Source: VAYN01 sp963702075 (lineage in GTDB: Bacteria; Actinomycetota; Thermoleophilia; Solirubrobacterales; 70-9). From it: DNA of 64,000 nt. The DNA lies in contig OY969703.1 of NCBI GenBank assembly GCA_963702075.1, positions 2,170,001-2,234,000 of the forward strand, read 5' to 3'. Below are positions 52,578 to 61,085 of this stretch, piece by piece. The notes under the pieces are model-generated. The model saw only the letters and a program-made list of their open reading frames with translations, did not search any database and was not told where the DNA came from. The position numbers and the translations under genes are program-made. The stretch's first letter is position 1. Every line of letters begins with the position of its first letter.

Positions 52578-53234
52578 CTACGGCTGCAGGCGCTGGTGCG
52601 TCCAGGCGTTCGCCTGCTTGAGGTAGAGCAGGCGCCGGTGGAGACGATCGGTGCTGCCGTGCCAGAACTCGATCACCTCGGGGTCGAGGCGATAGCCGCT
52701 CCAATCCTCGGGGCGGCGTACCTCATTCTCGCTCGTATTGAGGTCAGCGGCCTTCGTCCGCAGCCGCTCCGGGTCGCTCAGCACCTGCCCCTGCTGGGAG
52801 GCGGCGGTGGCGGCGCGTCCCGCCAGGGGCCGCTCGGCGAAGAGAGCATCGGACTCGGCCTCGCTCAGCTTCTCGACCGGCCCCTCGAAGACGATCTGCT
52901 GCAGCGTCTCGCGCCAGTACAGCGTCCCCGCGGCCCGCGGGTTGGCGGCGAGATCGCGGCCCTTCCGGCTCGCCGAGCTGAAGGCGAAGACGACCGCGGG
53001 AGCGATCTGCTTGAGCAAGACGATCCGGACCGAGGGCCGGGCCTGCTCGTCGGCGGTAGCAAGCGCCAGCGCCCGCGGCTCCCGCACGCCCCGCTCGTCC
53101 GCCGCCTGCAGCCAGCGCTCGAGCAGCAGCAGCGGATCGGCGGGCGGCGAGTCGAACTCGGGCAACTCGAGGGAGGAGTCGCCGGAAAGCGTTTCGACCG
53201 GCGAAGTGACGCGGGGGCGGGTCACCCTCGGCAT
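52578..53234 (-). CDS. pdxH: pyridoxamine 5'-phosphate oxidase
   Basis: A 218-residue FMN-dependent oxidase that converts pyridoxamine or pyridoxine 5'-phosphate to pyridoxal 5'-phosphate. The FMN-binding ARPSVRIVLLKQI and FAFSSASRKGRDLAANP, the dimer segment TLYWRETLQQIVFEG, and the C-terminal RPEDWSGYRLDPEVIEFW and RLHRRLLYLK are the standard family blocks. It is monocistronic and divergent from a small membrane-protein gene. Confidence 0.9.
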   Translation of the reverse strand: MPRVTRPRVTSPVETLSGDSSLELPEFDSPPADPLLLLERWLQAADERGVREPRALALATADEQARPSVRIVLLKQIAPAVVFAFSSASRKGRDLAANPRAAGTLYWRETLQQIVFEGPVEKLSEAESDALFAERPLAGRAATAASQQGQVLSDPERLRTKAADLNTSENEVRRPEDWSGYRLDPEVIEFWHGSTDRLHRRLLYLKQANAWTHQRLQP

Positions 53235-53277
53235 CCTCGCATGTCATCCGCCCTCGGCTGCGTAATGATCCGCCGTC

Positions 53278-53799
53278 ATGCGCCGGTGGAAACTGATCGC
53301 GGCCGGGATCGCGGCACTTCTTCTGCTCTGGGCGATGTCGCCGATGGAGAACCGCATGCAGGCGAACGGGCCGGGAATGGTGCCCTTCGAGCTGAACGGA
53401 GGCCAGACCCGCGCTGACGAGATCCTCGCCGAATGGGGAGCGGACGGGCGTGACGCGGCTCGCGAGCAGCTCTGGATCGACTACGGGTTCATGCTCGCCT
53501 ACGGCACCTTTCTTGGGCTGGCCGGGGCTGCGGTGCGCGATCTCTGCCGGGATCGAGGGTTGCGACAACTGGCCAGGGTCGGCCGCATCGCGGCCTGGCT
53601 CGGCCCCGCCGCCGCTGGTTTCGACGCGCTCGAGAACGCCTGTCTGCTGCTCACCCTCGGGGGCGCCGGGGCGGCGTTCCCGTTCCTGGCGACGGTCTTC
53701 GCCGTCTGCAAGTTCACCCTTCTGGTCGCGGCAATCGCCTACCTGGTCGCCGGCGTCGCGAGCCTGCTCGGCCGCCGCCTTCTCGCCACCGCCTCCTAG
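53278..53799 (+). CDS. hypothetical membrane protein
   Basis: A 173-residue protein. The first helix (LIAAGIAALLLLWAM) precedes an extracytoplasmic stretch with PFELNGGQTRADEILAEWGA. Three more helices follow (near residues 78-94, 105-130 and 135-165). FDALENACLLLTL is an intramembrane segment with conserved-looking charged residues. I recognise no function. Confidence 0.68.
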   Translation: MRRWKLIAAGIAALLLLWAMSPMENRMQANGPGMVPFELNGGQTRADEILAEWGADGRDAAREQLWIDYGFMLAYGTFLGLAGAAVRDLCRDRGLRQLARVGRIAAWLGPAAAGFDALENACLLLTLGGAGAAFPFLATVFAVCKFTLLVAAIAYLVAGVASLLGRRLLATAS

Positions 53800-54162
53800 G
53801 AGGGATTGGCGAAACCCCCGCACGCGCCTGCCGGCGGCAGACGCCAGCGCGGCGCGACGGCCTCATTCGGCCAGATAGCGCTGCTCATAAGCATCCGGCT
53901 CGCTCAGGTGGAGCTGATTTGGTGCCAAATCGGGTGCTTTTGAGAGCGTCGCGCCTACCGCTTCCGATTTTGTCCCCACCCTGGTGGGGAAAAACTCGGA
54001 TGCGGTCTCGGAGCTCCCAAAGCGGAGGCGGATTCCAGACCGGCGCGCCGGGCGAGGTGATCCGCGACGAAACGACGGGCTCGACCGCCAGAAGGCCCAG
54101 GACGGCACCACGCTCGGGATCGACTTCCCGATGAGCGAAGTCACCGAAGAAGCCGGCCTGCC
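53800..54162. other. gene-poor stretch with two palindromes
   Basis: About 360 bases between convergent genes. It contains two palindromes: GATTTGG/CCAAATC at 53916-53931 and TCCCCACC/GGTGGGGA at 53973-53990. Short open frames here have no recognisable domain and atypical composition. It may hold terminators or the residue of a lost gene or element. Confidence 0.45.
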
Positions 54163-55974
54163 CTAGCCGGCGTAGAGGCCCTCGATCTCGGCTTCGTACT
54201 TGCGCTCGATCGGGCGGCGCTTCAGCTTCATCGTCGGCGTCAGCTCGTCGGCCCCGGGCGCCCACTCCCCGGGCAGCAGCTCGAAGTGCTTCACCTGTTC
54301 GACCCGTGAGAGGCCGGCGTTGCCGCGCTCGACCGCGGCCTCGATCTCGGCCCGGATCGCCGGCTCGGCGGCCAGCTCCTCCAGCGATTTGCCCTCGATC
54401 CCCTGCTGCTGGGCGAAGACCGGCGCGAAGTCGGGGTCGAGGACGATCAGCGCCACGTTGTAGGGGCGGTTGTCGCCGATCGCGCAGACCTGGCCGATCA
54501 GCGGGCTGGCCGCCTTGATCTTCGCCTCGATGTTGGCCGGCGACATGTTCTTGCCGGCGGCGTTGATGATCAGCTCCTTCTTGCGGTCGATGATTCGCAG
54601 GTAGCCGTCGTCGTCGATTTCGCCGACGTCGCCGGTGTGGAGCCAGCCCTCGGAGTCGAGCGCCTCCGCCGTCTTCTCCGGGTCGTTGCGGTAGCCGCTC
54701 ATCACCGTGCCGCCCCGCACCAGGACCTCGCCGTCCTCGGCCAGCTTCAGCTCCACGCCCGGCGCCGCCGGGCCGACGGTGCCGACCCGGATCGCGCCGG
54801 GAAGGTTGCAGGCGCCGACGCCAGCCGTCTCCGAGAGGCCCCAGAGCTCGGCCAGCGGCACCCCGATCGCGAGGAAGAACTCGATCGTCTCCCGCGGGGT
54901 CGGCGCGGCGCCGACGTTGGCGATCAGCAGCTGGTCGAGGCCGACCCGCTGCCGCAGCTCGGAGAGGACGGTCTCCTCGGCCCGGGCGTGCTCGGCGGCG
55001 AGGTCGGCGGGCAGCTCGCCCCCGGCCTGCTCGACCTCGACCTTGCGCAGGCCGAGCTGCAGCGCCTGGTCGACCGCCTGCTGGCGGGCGGTGTCGGTAT
55101 CGGCGGCGATCCCGATTTCCAGCGCCGCCTTCAGTTTTTCCCAGACCCGCGGCACGGCGAAGAACCACTGCGGCCGCACTTCGGTCAGATAAGAGACGAC
55201 CTGGCGCGGGTCGGGGCAGCAGGTGACGCCAGCCCCGAAGGCGATCGGTGCATAGAGAGTGGCGTTGCGCTCGGCGATGTGGGCCATCGGCAGCCAAGAG
55301 ACCAGTCGCGAGTCGCTGGAAAGCCGCAGCACTTCGTCGAAGGAGATGAAGGCGGCCATCACGTTGGCGTGGGTCAGCTGCACGCCCTTAGGGGGCCCGG
55401 TCGTGCCCGACGTATAGATCAGCGTCGCCACATCCCCAGGCCCAACGGCCCGCCAGGCGCCCTCAAAGTCAAACCCCGCCTCGCCCAGCCCTTCCAGCTC
55501 GGCCAGGGTCATGACCCCCTCCCACTCGCCATCGACGACCACCACATGCTTGAGCGCCGGTACCGCCTCGCGCACCTCCAGCACCCGCTCAAGAAATGCC
55601 TGCTCCGTAAACACAACCCGGCAACCGGCATCGGCGACAAGAAACTCGATCTGCTCCGCAGTCGAGGTGTTGTAGACCGAGAAAGGCGTAGCCCCCAAAT
55701 GCACCGCCCCCACGTCGGCAAACCAGAACTCGGGCCGGTTGGTGAGCATGATCCCCACCGTGTCCCCCCGCCCAACCCCAAGCGCCGCCAACCCAGCCGC
55801 CACCGCCCGCACCCGCTCCCCGTACTCCCCCCAGCTGAAGCTGACCTCATCGTCCTTCGTGCGCAGCGCGTTGGCGCCCGCGTTCTCAACAGCGGTCACC
55901 TGAAAGGCAGCGGCGACCGTCGACGCCTCAAGCGCCTTAGGTCTCGTCCCCGTTCCTGCTGCTTGCAGCGCCAT
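54163..55974 (-). CDS. long-chain fatty-acid-CoA ligase (AMP-forming)
   Basis: A 603-residue adenylate-forming enzyme that activates fatty acids to acyl-CoA through an acyl-AMP. The P-loop is YTSGTTGPPKG, then VSWLPMAHIAER, LWGLSETAGVGACN, and the hinge HTGDVGEIDDDGYLRIIDRKK with ELIINAAGKNMSPANIE. The full length and C-terminal Lys region (LTPTMKLKRRPIERKY) are present. It resembles FadD15-type synthetases of actinobacteria and would feed beta-oxidation or lipid synthesis. It is probably monocistronic. Confidence 0.92.
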   Translation of the reverse strand: MALQAAGTGTRPKALEASTVAAAFQVTAVENAGANALRTKDDEVSFSWGEYGERVRAVAAGLAALGVGRGDTVGIMLTNRPEFWFADVGAVHLGATPFSVYNTSTAEQIEFLVADAGCRVVFTEQAFLERVLEVREAVPALKHVVVVDGEWEGVMTLAELEGLGEAGFDFEGAWRAVGPGDVATLIYTSGTTGPPKGVQLTHANVMAAFISFDEVLRLSSDSRLVSWLPMAHIAERNATLYAPIAFGAGVTCCPDPRQVVSYLTEVRPQWFFAVPRVWEKLKAALEIGIAADTDTARQQAVDQALQLGLRKVEVEQAGGELPADLAAEHARAEETVLSELRQRVGLDQLLIANVGAAPTPRETIEFFLAIGVPLAELWGLSETAGVGACNLPGAIRVGTVGPAAPGVELKLAEDGEVLVRGGTVMSGYRNDPEKTAEALDSEGWLHTGDVGEIDDDGYLRIIDRKKELIINAAGKNMSPANIEAKIKAASPLIGQVCAIGDNRPYNVALIVLDPDFAPVFAQQQGIEGKSLEELAAEPAIRAEIEAAVERGNAGLSRVEQVKHFELLPGEWAPGADELTPTMKLKRRPIERKYEAEIEGLYAG

Positions 55975-56047
55975 AGCTCCTCCTCGATCGTTCCCAGGCC
56001 ACTATCTCACGGCTGAGCGGTGGCTCGCGACCCACGGTCCCTGCACC

Positions 56048-56416
56048 TCAAGAGCGCACCAAAAAGTGGACCGCATCGGCGAGCCCCTCGCGCCCAGGGC
56101 GCTGCGCGCAAAGCTCGGCCAACGAGTCCACGAGTGCCTCGTAGCCCGCGGGGGTGCGCGAGAAGCGCGAAGAAAGCGCGATCGCGATTCCGGCATGCCG
56201 GCGTCCGGCGGCACCCCACTCGCCGTAGAGGCGCATGAAGTCAGCCACGTTCTCGCCGACGAGCGCTCGGCCCTCGCGAGCGGCGACCACCAAAAGCTCT
56301 TCGTCGGCGAGCCCCCGCAGCGGACCGCGCTCGTCGACTCCCTCCACGTCCGCGCCCCGCTCGCGTAGCGCTCGCGCCAGGCGGGCGGGGTACATCTCAT
56401 CCAGCAGCAGCTTCAC
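56048..56416 (-). CDS. DUF5615 PIN-like toxin component
   Basis: A 122-residue protein with the DUF5615 pattern: LLLDEMYPARLARALRERGA, ADEELLVVAAREGRALVGEN and VADFMRLYGEW. The first Asp-Glu pair and the ENVADF segment correspond to the acidic residues of PIN-like nucleases. GTG start, 18 bases after the partner gene, consistent with the toxin of a toxin-antitoxin pair. Its RNase activity is inferred from the family. Confidence 0.8.
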   Translation of the reverse strand: MKLLLDEMYPARLARALRERGADVEGVDERGPLRGLADEELLVVAAREGRALVGENVADFMRLYGEWGAAGRRHAGIAIALSSRFSRTPAGYEALVDSLAELCAQRPGREGLADAVHFLVRS

Positions 56417-56434
56417 ACGCGCAGGGGGAGACGC

Positions 56435-56836
56435 TCAGTCGGCGAGTGACTCGTAATGGGCGGTTTCGCGCTCGTGCAACTCGATCCTGGCCTCGATCTC
56501 CTGCGGGAACTCGGCCGCGTAGCGCAGCGCCACCCCAACCCGATCAGGGGTAAGCGAAAGGTCCTCGGCGAGCCGCTCGCCAACCTGCTTCCCGCCCCCG
56601 AGCTGACGCGCGGCCCAGCAGATCTCCCAAACGTCGGGGGCCCCCGCGAGGGCGGCGCGACGTCCGGACGGTCCCGCGCGGAAGACGATCCCCGGATGGG
56701 TCTCAGCGCGATCCCCCTCCTCGGCATAACGCCGTAAGGCATCGGAGAGTCGTTCGCCTCGCGCCTCCGCCCTGGCACGAATACGCGCCGCCGTCTCACC
56801 ATTCATTCGCACCGATACGTTTGCCGTCTCCGTCAT
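56435..56836 (-). CDS. antitoxin-like ribbon-helix-helix plus DUF433-type protein
   Basis: A 133-residue protein. Residues 1-40 (VSVRMNGETAARIRARAEAR, GERLSDALRRY) look like a ribbon-helix-helix DNA-binding unit. The remainder (HPGIVFRAGPSGRRAALAGA, PDVWEICWAARQLGG, LSLTPDRVGVALRYAAEFP) resembles the DUF433 antitoxins that accompany DUF5615 toxins. ATG 56836 is chosen as the natural start before TETANVSVRM. It lies immediately outside the tRNA-His fragment that bounds the island. Confidence 0.75.
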   Translation of the reverse strand: MTETANVSVRMNGETAARIRARAEARGERLSDALRRYAEEGDRAETHPGIVFRAGPSGRRAALAGAPDVWEICWAARQLGGGKQVGERLAEDLSLTPDRVGVALRYAAEFPQEIEARIELHERETAHYESLAD

Positions 56837-56880
56837 TTGTTGACAATGTAGCACAACGTATGCAGATGGCTATAGAGAAG

Positions 56881-56922
56881 GGTGGCAGGCGGGATTCGAA
56901 CCCGCGAGCGCCGGCACCACAA
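56881..56922 (-). repeat. tRNA-His 3' fragment (attachment-site copy)
   Basis: These 42 bases match the anticodon-loop-to-3'-end portion of the intact tRNA-His at 61086-61127, with 40 of 42 positions identical. The T-loop GGTTCGAA-type sequence is intact, but the D-arm and 5' acceptor are missing, so it cannot be a functional tRNA. It is interpreted as the distal attachment site. Confidence 0.82.
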
Positions 56923-57350
56923 TTAGGACGCCCTCCGGCGGTGCCAGGAGCGAATCCCGCACGGCAAGCCGATTTGCGCCCGCCTCGATCCCGAGCCGCC
57001 AAGCCTCGATATGCGGGGATAATCGGCGATTGTCGCGGTGTACTGGCAGAAATGCGGATTTCTGCCTGATCGGGCATACCCCCGGTTCAATGGAATGTCC
57101 CAAGTAAAGTGGCTGGGCCGATGATGTGCCCGGCACTTTCCTCTCCGACATCGAGCGCGGAGTCCGGAATGTCTCCCTCAGCACGCTGATCTCGCTGGGG
57201 AGAGCGTGAGTGAAGCCATCCCCAATCATCAAGCGCGCTGAGCGAGGCGCTTAGCGGCGTCACAGCTAACACCTAAACCGGGTCTTCACTCTTGGGTGGT
57301 CAGACCAGTCGTTAATCTCCCGGCTCTCTAGCTACCCATTCCGTACCTGA
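56923..57350. other. gene-free stretch at the left end of the island
   Basis: About 430 bases without a recognisable gene. GGCAGAAAT at 57045-57053 pairs with ATTTCTGCC at 57058-57066, followed by TGATCGGG. A related sequence (GGCAGTTTCTGCC then AGATCGGG) occurs near the other end of the island at 60994-61013. The promoter of the nuclease gene should lie in the last 100 bases. Confidence 0.55.
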
Positions 57351-59477
57351 ATGAGACTGATCAAGGCAAAAATCTCCGGCTACCGGCGTCTCGCCGCTGA
57401 CTGCGAGATCAAGCTGGACACTGACCCGGTTTGCATCGTCGGGCCGAACGCAGCGGGGAAGTCCTCCTTCCTCGACGCGCTGGAGCATCTGAATCGCGAA
57501 AACGAGTTCCAGCCCAATGAGCGGACCCGTGTGCCGCAAGGGCCTCCGATGGAACCGGACATCGTTGTCCGCTTTGCCCTTGATGAGGCTGACAAGGAAT
57601 TGATCGCCGATGTTCCGGAGGCAGCCAAGGTCACGCAGTTTCTTGTTCATAAGGCTGGGAATGCCGAGATCTCGTTTCGACCGGACCCCGCTCCAAAACG
57701 TGATCTCGACAGACGCAAGGCGGCACTCTCCTTGTTGCAAGAACTAGCCAAGAGCAATTGGCTAAGTGGGGTCGAACAGATTGAGCCGCAATTGGATCCC
57801 GCCCCTGAGCGCTCAACGGCCGACCTGCTCGAGGGAGCGATACAGGTAGTCGAAAGCGACAGTGCAAATCTGGGAAATCAAATCGAGGCACTCGTTGCTT
57901 TCCAGGAACGGTTACTGATGATCGTTCGCGAGCAGGGCGAGGAAGAGGCAGCTAAGGGAGACATTGCCGACGATGAGGAAGATGCCAGCGAGAACCAATC
58001 CTGGCGCAATTGGCCTCCGCTACCAAAGAAGTACGACCATCTCGACCCCGATCTTCACGCCCTCACCGAGCACGAGCAGCAACCGCACCCGCAGCGCCTG
58101 GTGATTGATGCTCTACGGGAACGAGTGCCAGAGTTCGTCAAGTTCACCGACCTCGCCCGAGAACTGGGAGCGGTTTATGACCTGGCAAATGAAGAGGCAC
58201 CGCCTGAAGGGGCTGCGATCCACAATTTTCTTGCTCTGGCCGACACGAGCTGGAGCGAGATGCTCAGCTATATGCAAGGGGAAGATGCAGGCCAAACCGA
58301 GGCCTATGAAGAGCTAATCAATGACCTGCTGAAACAGCGGGCCAGCCTTGTTTGGGAAGCGAGCGAGCTGAGGGTAAAGGCTAGAATAGATGGCACTCGG
58401 CTGACGATCCTGCTCTCGATGCAGGCGCACGACTACATCACCTTCGACCAGCACAGTGATGGATTGCGACAGTTCATTGCGCTGCGAGCATTTTTGGCGC
58501 GTGAAGGGCGACGGATTCCGCCGATTATCCTCATTGACGAGGCTGAGACCCATCTTCACTATGACGCGCAGGCTGACCTGGTTGGAGTGTTCGAGGAGCA
58601 GGAAGACGCATTGCAGATCATCTACACGTCTCACTCCGCCGGTTGCCTTCCCCGCGACCTGGGCCTAGGAATCCGGGCGATTGTTCCCGAGATCGTCGTC
58701 AACGAGCAGGGCGAAAAGAAACAAGGCGATCACTCTCGCGTGATCAACAAGTTTTGGACGGAGGGACGCGGCTACTCTCCACTTCTCTTGGCGATGGGCG
58801 CGGGAGCTCTGGCTTTTTCTGCAACGCAAAAGGCTGTGATCACCGAGGGGATGAGCGATGTCCTGCTTCTACCTACGCTTGTACGTGAAGCGACGGGCAA
58901 GGAGCGCTTGACCTATCAGCCTGCGCCTAGTTTCTCGGAGGCCAATTCAGATCAGATCCGAGATTTCGATCTGATCGCCGCGCGAATCGCCTTTTTGGCC
59001 GATGGTGATTCTGGGGGTCGGGCTCACGTCAGCCAACTTGAAGAGAATGGGATCCTGAAAGATCAGATCTGCTACCTAGGCGGAGCCGAAGACAGCGGCT
59101 TGGCCATCGAGGATGTTCTCGACGGAGAGATCTACTTGAAAGCCGTGAACGCAGAGCTACACCTTTGGCATCAACTCGAATACCCAGAGGCCCAACTACC
59201 GGAGACCGGGCGCAGCAGCGCCGTGAAGAAGTGGTGCGAAGAGAAGAGCGCGGAGCTGGGAAAACAAGTCGCGGTTAGCAAGGTGGATATCGCCCAGCAA
59301 GTATTGGACCAGCGTTGCGATGAGATGAAGCTTCTAGACGACAAATACCGACAGATTCTGATCGACCTTGATTCAAAATTCGAAAATATCCTCGAGGAAG
59401 CGCCCGAGCGGATCAAGCGGTTGAAGCAATCTATTGAGGACGCTGAGCCTGCGAGCGCAGAAGCGGCTACTAGCTGA
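57351..59477 (+). CDS. OLD-family ATP-dependent endonuclease (AAA ATPase-TOPRIM)
   Basis: A 708-residue protein. The ABC-type ATPase has Walker A GPNAAGKSS (31-39), a signature-like HSDGLRQF (368-375), Walker B IILIDEAE (392-399) and a switch His in YTSHSAG (about 426-430). The long insert between (100-340) is helical and acidic. The C-terminal TOPRIM domain has Glu499 (VITEGMSD) and Asp551-x-Asp553 (LADGDSGG), followed by a coiled-coil tail. This is the architecture of OLD and GajA nucleases that nick or cut phage DNA. No UvrD-like GajB or reverse transcriptase lies beside it. Codon use is less GC-rich than the flanks, consistent with transfer. Confidence 0.87.
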   Translation: MRLIKAKISGYRRLAADCEIKLDTDPVCIVGPNAAGKSSFLDALEHLNRENEFQPNERTRVPQGPPMEPDIVVRFALDEADKELIADVPEAAKVTQFLVHKAGNAEISFRPDPAPKRDLDRRKAALSLLQELAKSNWLSGVEQIEPQLDPAPERSTADLLEGAIQVVESDSANLGNQIEALVAFQERLLMIVREQGEEEAAKGDIADDEEDASENQSWRNWPPLPKKYDHLDPDLHALTEHEQQPHPQRLVIDALRERVPEFVKFTDLARELGAVYDLANEEAPPEGAAIHNFLALADTSWSEMLSYMQGEDAGQTEAYEELINDLLKQRASLVWEASELRVKARIDGTRLTILLSMQAHDYITFDQHSDGLRQFIALRAFLAREGRRIPPIILIDEAETHLHYDAQADLVGVFEEQEDALQIIYTSHSAGCLPRDLGLGIRAIVPEIVVNEQGEKKQGDHSRVINKFWTEGRGYSPLLLAMGAGALAFSATQKAVITEGMSDVLLLPTLVREATGKERLTYQPAPSFSEANSDQIRDFDLIAARIAFLADGDSGGRAHVSQLEENGILKDQICYLGGAEDSGLAIEDVLDGEIYLKAVNAELHLWHQLEYPEAQLPETGRSSAVKKWCEEKSAELGKQVAVSKVDIAQQVLDQRCDEMKLLDDKYRQILIDLDSKFENILEEAPERIKRLKQSIEDAEPASAEAATS

Positions 59478-59568
59478 TCGACTTTACGCGGAGCCCAGAC
59501 TCGAAGGCCGGCGGCCATGGTGCGGGTCGCTTCGGCACAGGTGGGACTCGACGAGCAATGGGCATAGA

Positions 59569-59610
59569 CCGAGACCCCGCCTTCATCGCCTTGACCGAAG
59601 TGGGGCTCGG
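59569..59610. terminator. hairpin between convergent defence genes
   Basis: CCGAGACCCC starting at 59569 can pair with GGGGCTCGG at 59602-59610 (one mismatch). It lies between the nuclease gene and the convergent Pycsar operon and probably terminates one or both. Confidence 0.55.
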
Positions 59611-59618
59611 GGGACTTC

Positions 59619-60137
59619 TTAAGACGTAGCGGCGACGCTAACCAGAATCGCCGCCCCCACCGCGAATGCCCCAAGCGAGACCTGAAGCCACACGTGCTTA
59701 CGCCAGGCAATCTTTGACATAGCAATCATCTGCCGAGCCAACTGCTCCGGCTCTGTCTTGCCCGCCGACATCGCGGCGACTAGATCGGCAGGCTCCCAAT
59801 GCCTGAGATGGCCGAAATAGATCGTGTTGGTTTGCCAATCCTTCTTCGACGCTCGATGTTTGAGTTGGGGCATGACGACGATAAGCGCGAACAGAATCGA
59901 AAGCAGCAGAAGTCCGAGGCCCACCCGGAACCAACAAAGACTGGAACCCCCGAGGCCCGCGAATTGCTCTCTTGCATCAGTCTGCGTGACGGCGAAGGCG
60001 AAAGCGGCGCTCTCTATGGCTAGGGCAATAGAGGCCTTGTTATCGATCTTCCCCGTCCAGTTATCGAGAAGGCCATGAACGCGCCAGCCATGTTGGGTAG
60101 CGTGGTTAGACTCATCGCCCCTTTCGCCGTTGATCAT
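59619..60137 (-). CDS. pycTM: Pycsar transmembrane effector
   Basis: A 172-residue protein. LLDNWTGKIDNKASIALAIE is the diagnostic N-terminal segment of Pycsar/CBASS-type transmembrane effectors, followed by hydrophobic helices (about 37-50, 68-90 and 150-170) and the NTIYFGHL motif between them. On binding the cyclic pyrimidine signal it is expected to damage the membrane and stop phage growth. ATG 60137 overlaps the TGA stop of the cyclase gene (ATGA), so the two are translationally coupled. Confidence 0.85.
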   Translation of the reverse strand: MINGERGDESNHATQHGWRVHGLLDNWTGKIDNKASIALAIESAAFAFAVTQTDAREQFAGLGGSSLCWFRVGLGLLLLSILFALIVVMPQLKHRASKKDWQTNTIYFGHLRHWEPADLVAAMSAGKTEPEQLARQMIAMSKIAWRKHVWLQVSLGAFAVGAAILVSVAATS

Positions 60138-60841
60138 GGGATCCACTGCCAAGACGATTTGTAGAGATCCCATTCTTCGCCGGCAATGATTCTTCTCGTC
60201 GCCGTCCACATGTTGCGCGGGGGAGTACCGCCAGTCTTGGCCCAATCGTGTAGATAGCTGTACACGCTGTGGTCGACGTAGACAAGGTTTGACCCATCGC
60301 GAATCTCGCTTAGCTTCGCGGCGATGTTCGGGGCCGATCCAACAAAAACGAGGTCGTTGCTTCCCCGCACGCCGCCTCGTACTACTAGAACCTCACTGCG
60401 AGACACCCCTACCCCGTGGGTTATTTTGAAGTCGCTCAGCGAAGTGAACCTAGCTCTAATCCGCGGTGCCAGTATTTCTCTCATCGTATAGGTCATCTGG
60501 AGCGCACACTTCGCAGCATTCGAGTTTTTGCTACCACCAATAAAGACGCCCATCACACGGTCTCCATCGAAGCTCCTAACGACCCCTGAGTTGGCGGTTA
60601 CGAGACGAGTCATACTCGATAGGTATGCGCGAACCACCTTAGCGGCGACCAGGCGGTCCTTGCGCGCGAGTTGCGTCGAGTGGGCGAGATCTGCGTAGAG
60701 GATCGCCACATCGAGCTTTACTGCGCCGTTTGCTAAGGCGACGGTGTCGGTGTTGGGAACGACTTGTCCGTCGCGGAAGTCCCAAGTCGCACTGAGGATC
60801 TCACCTACTTTGCTGCTCAGCGTGTCCTTTAGAGCACTCAA
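60134..60841 (-). CDS. pycC: Pycsar nucleotide cyclase (class III fold)
   Basis: A 235-residue class III cyclase. The metal Asp residues are Asp51 (ILYADLAHSTQLA) and Asp94 (RSFDGDRVMGVF). Asn172 is in GSAPNIAAKLSE. The short SFDGD in place of the common KxxGD, and the direct overlap with a Pycsar effector, mark it as a pyrimidine cyclase (cCMP or cUMP) rather than an ordinary adenylate cyclase. Which base it uses cannot be read from sequence alone. TTG start. It is presumed to be triggered by phage infection. Confidence 0.85.
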   Translation of the reverse strand: MSALKDTLSSKVGEILSATWDFRDGQVVPNTDTVALANGAVKLDVAILYADLAHSTQLARKDRLVAAKVVRAYLSSMTRLVTANSGVVRSFDGDRVMGVFIGGSKNSNAAKCALQMTYTMREILAPRIRARFTSLSDFKITHGVGVSRSEVLVVRGGVRGSNDLVFVGSAPNIAAKLSEIRDGSNLVYVDHSVYSYLHDWAKTGGTPPRNMWTATRRIIAGEEWDLYKSSWQWIP

Positions 60842-61085
60842 TCGAAGTCAAGGGGACTCTACGATTTCGGTCGGACGAACGAGGGCATATCCGAGTGGCA
60901 GCCTGCCGACAGATGAGGGAGTGGCGTCAAGCCTGTACGACCCCCTTAAACGCAACTATCGCGGCGCATTCCCCGCCTATCCACCATCCATCAGGCAGTT
61001 TCTGCCAGATCGGGAGCGGATTCTGGGTCCGGTTAAACGAATCCGGACGATCCCGAACTGCCGATTTGCAGGGGATTCGATTAGG

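Larger units (their letters stand above)
56881..61085. mobile_element. defence island integrated at tRNA-His (OLD-family nuclease plus Pycsar)
   Basis: About 4.2 kb between a 42-base tRNA-His 3' fragment on the left and an intact tRNA-His on the right, both on the minus strand, which makes a direct repeat of the tRNA 3' half. The tRNA's 3' end points into the element, the geometry of site-specific integration at a tRNA. The interior is visibly less GC-rich than its flanks. It carries an ATPase-TOPRIM gene and a Pycsar pair. No integrase, excisionase or origin is seen, so it is probably a relic or a satellite mobilised in trans. Confidence 0.75.

Noticed and set aside
56881..56922. A second functional tRNA-His
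   Set aside because: Only the anticodon-loop-to-3' part is present. The D-arm and 5' acceptor strand are absent, so it cannot fold as a tRNA.
57351..59477. A Gabija system
   Set aside because: The GajA-like ATPase-TOPRIM protein is present, but the neighbouring gene is a Pycsar effector on the other strand, not a UvrD-like GajB helicase.
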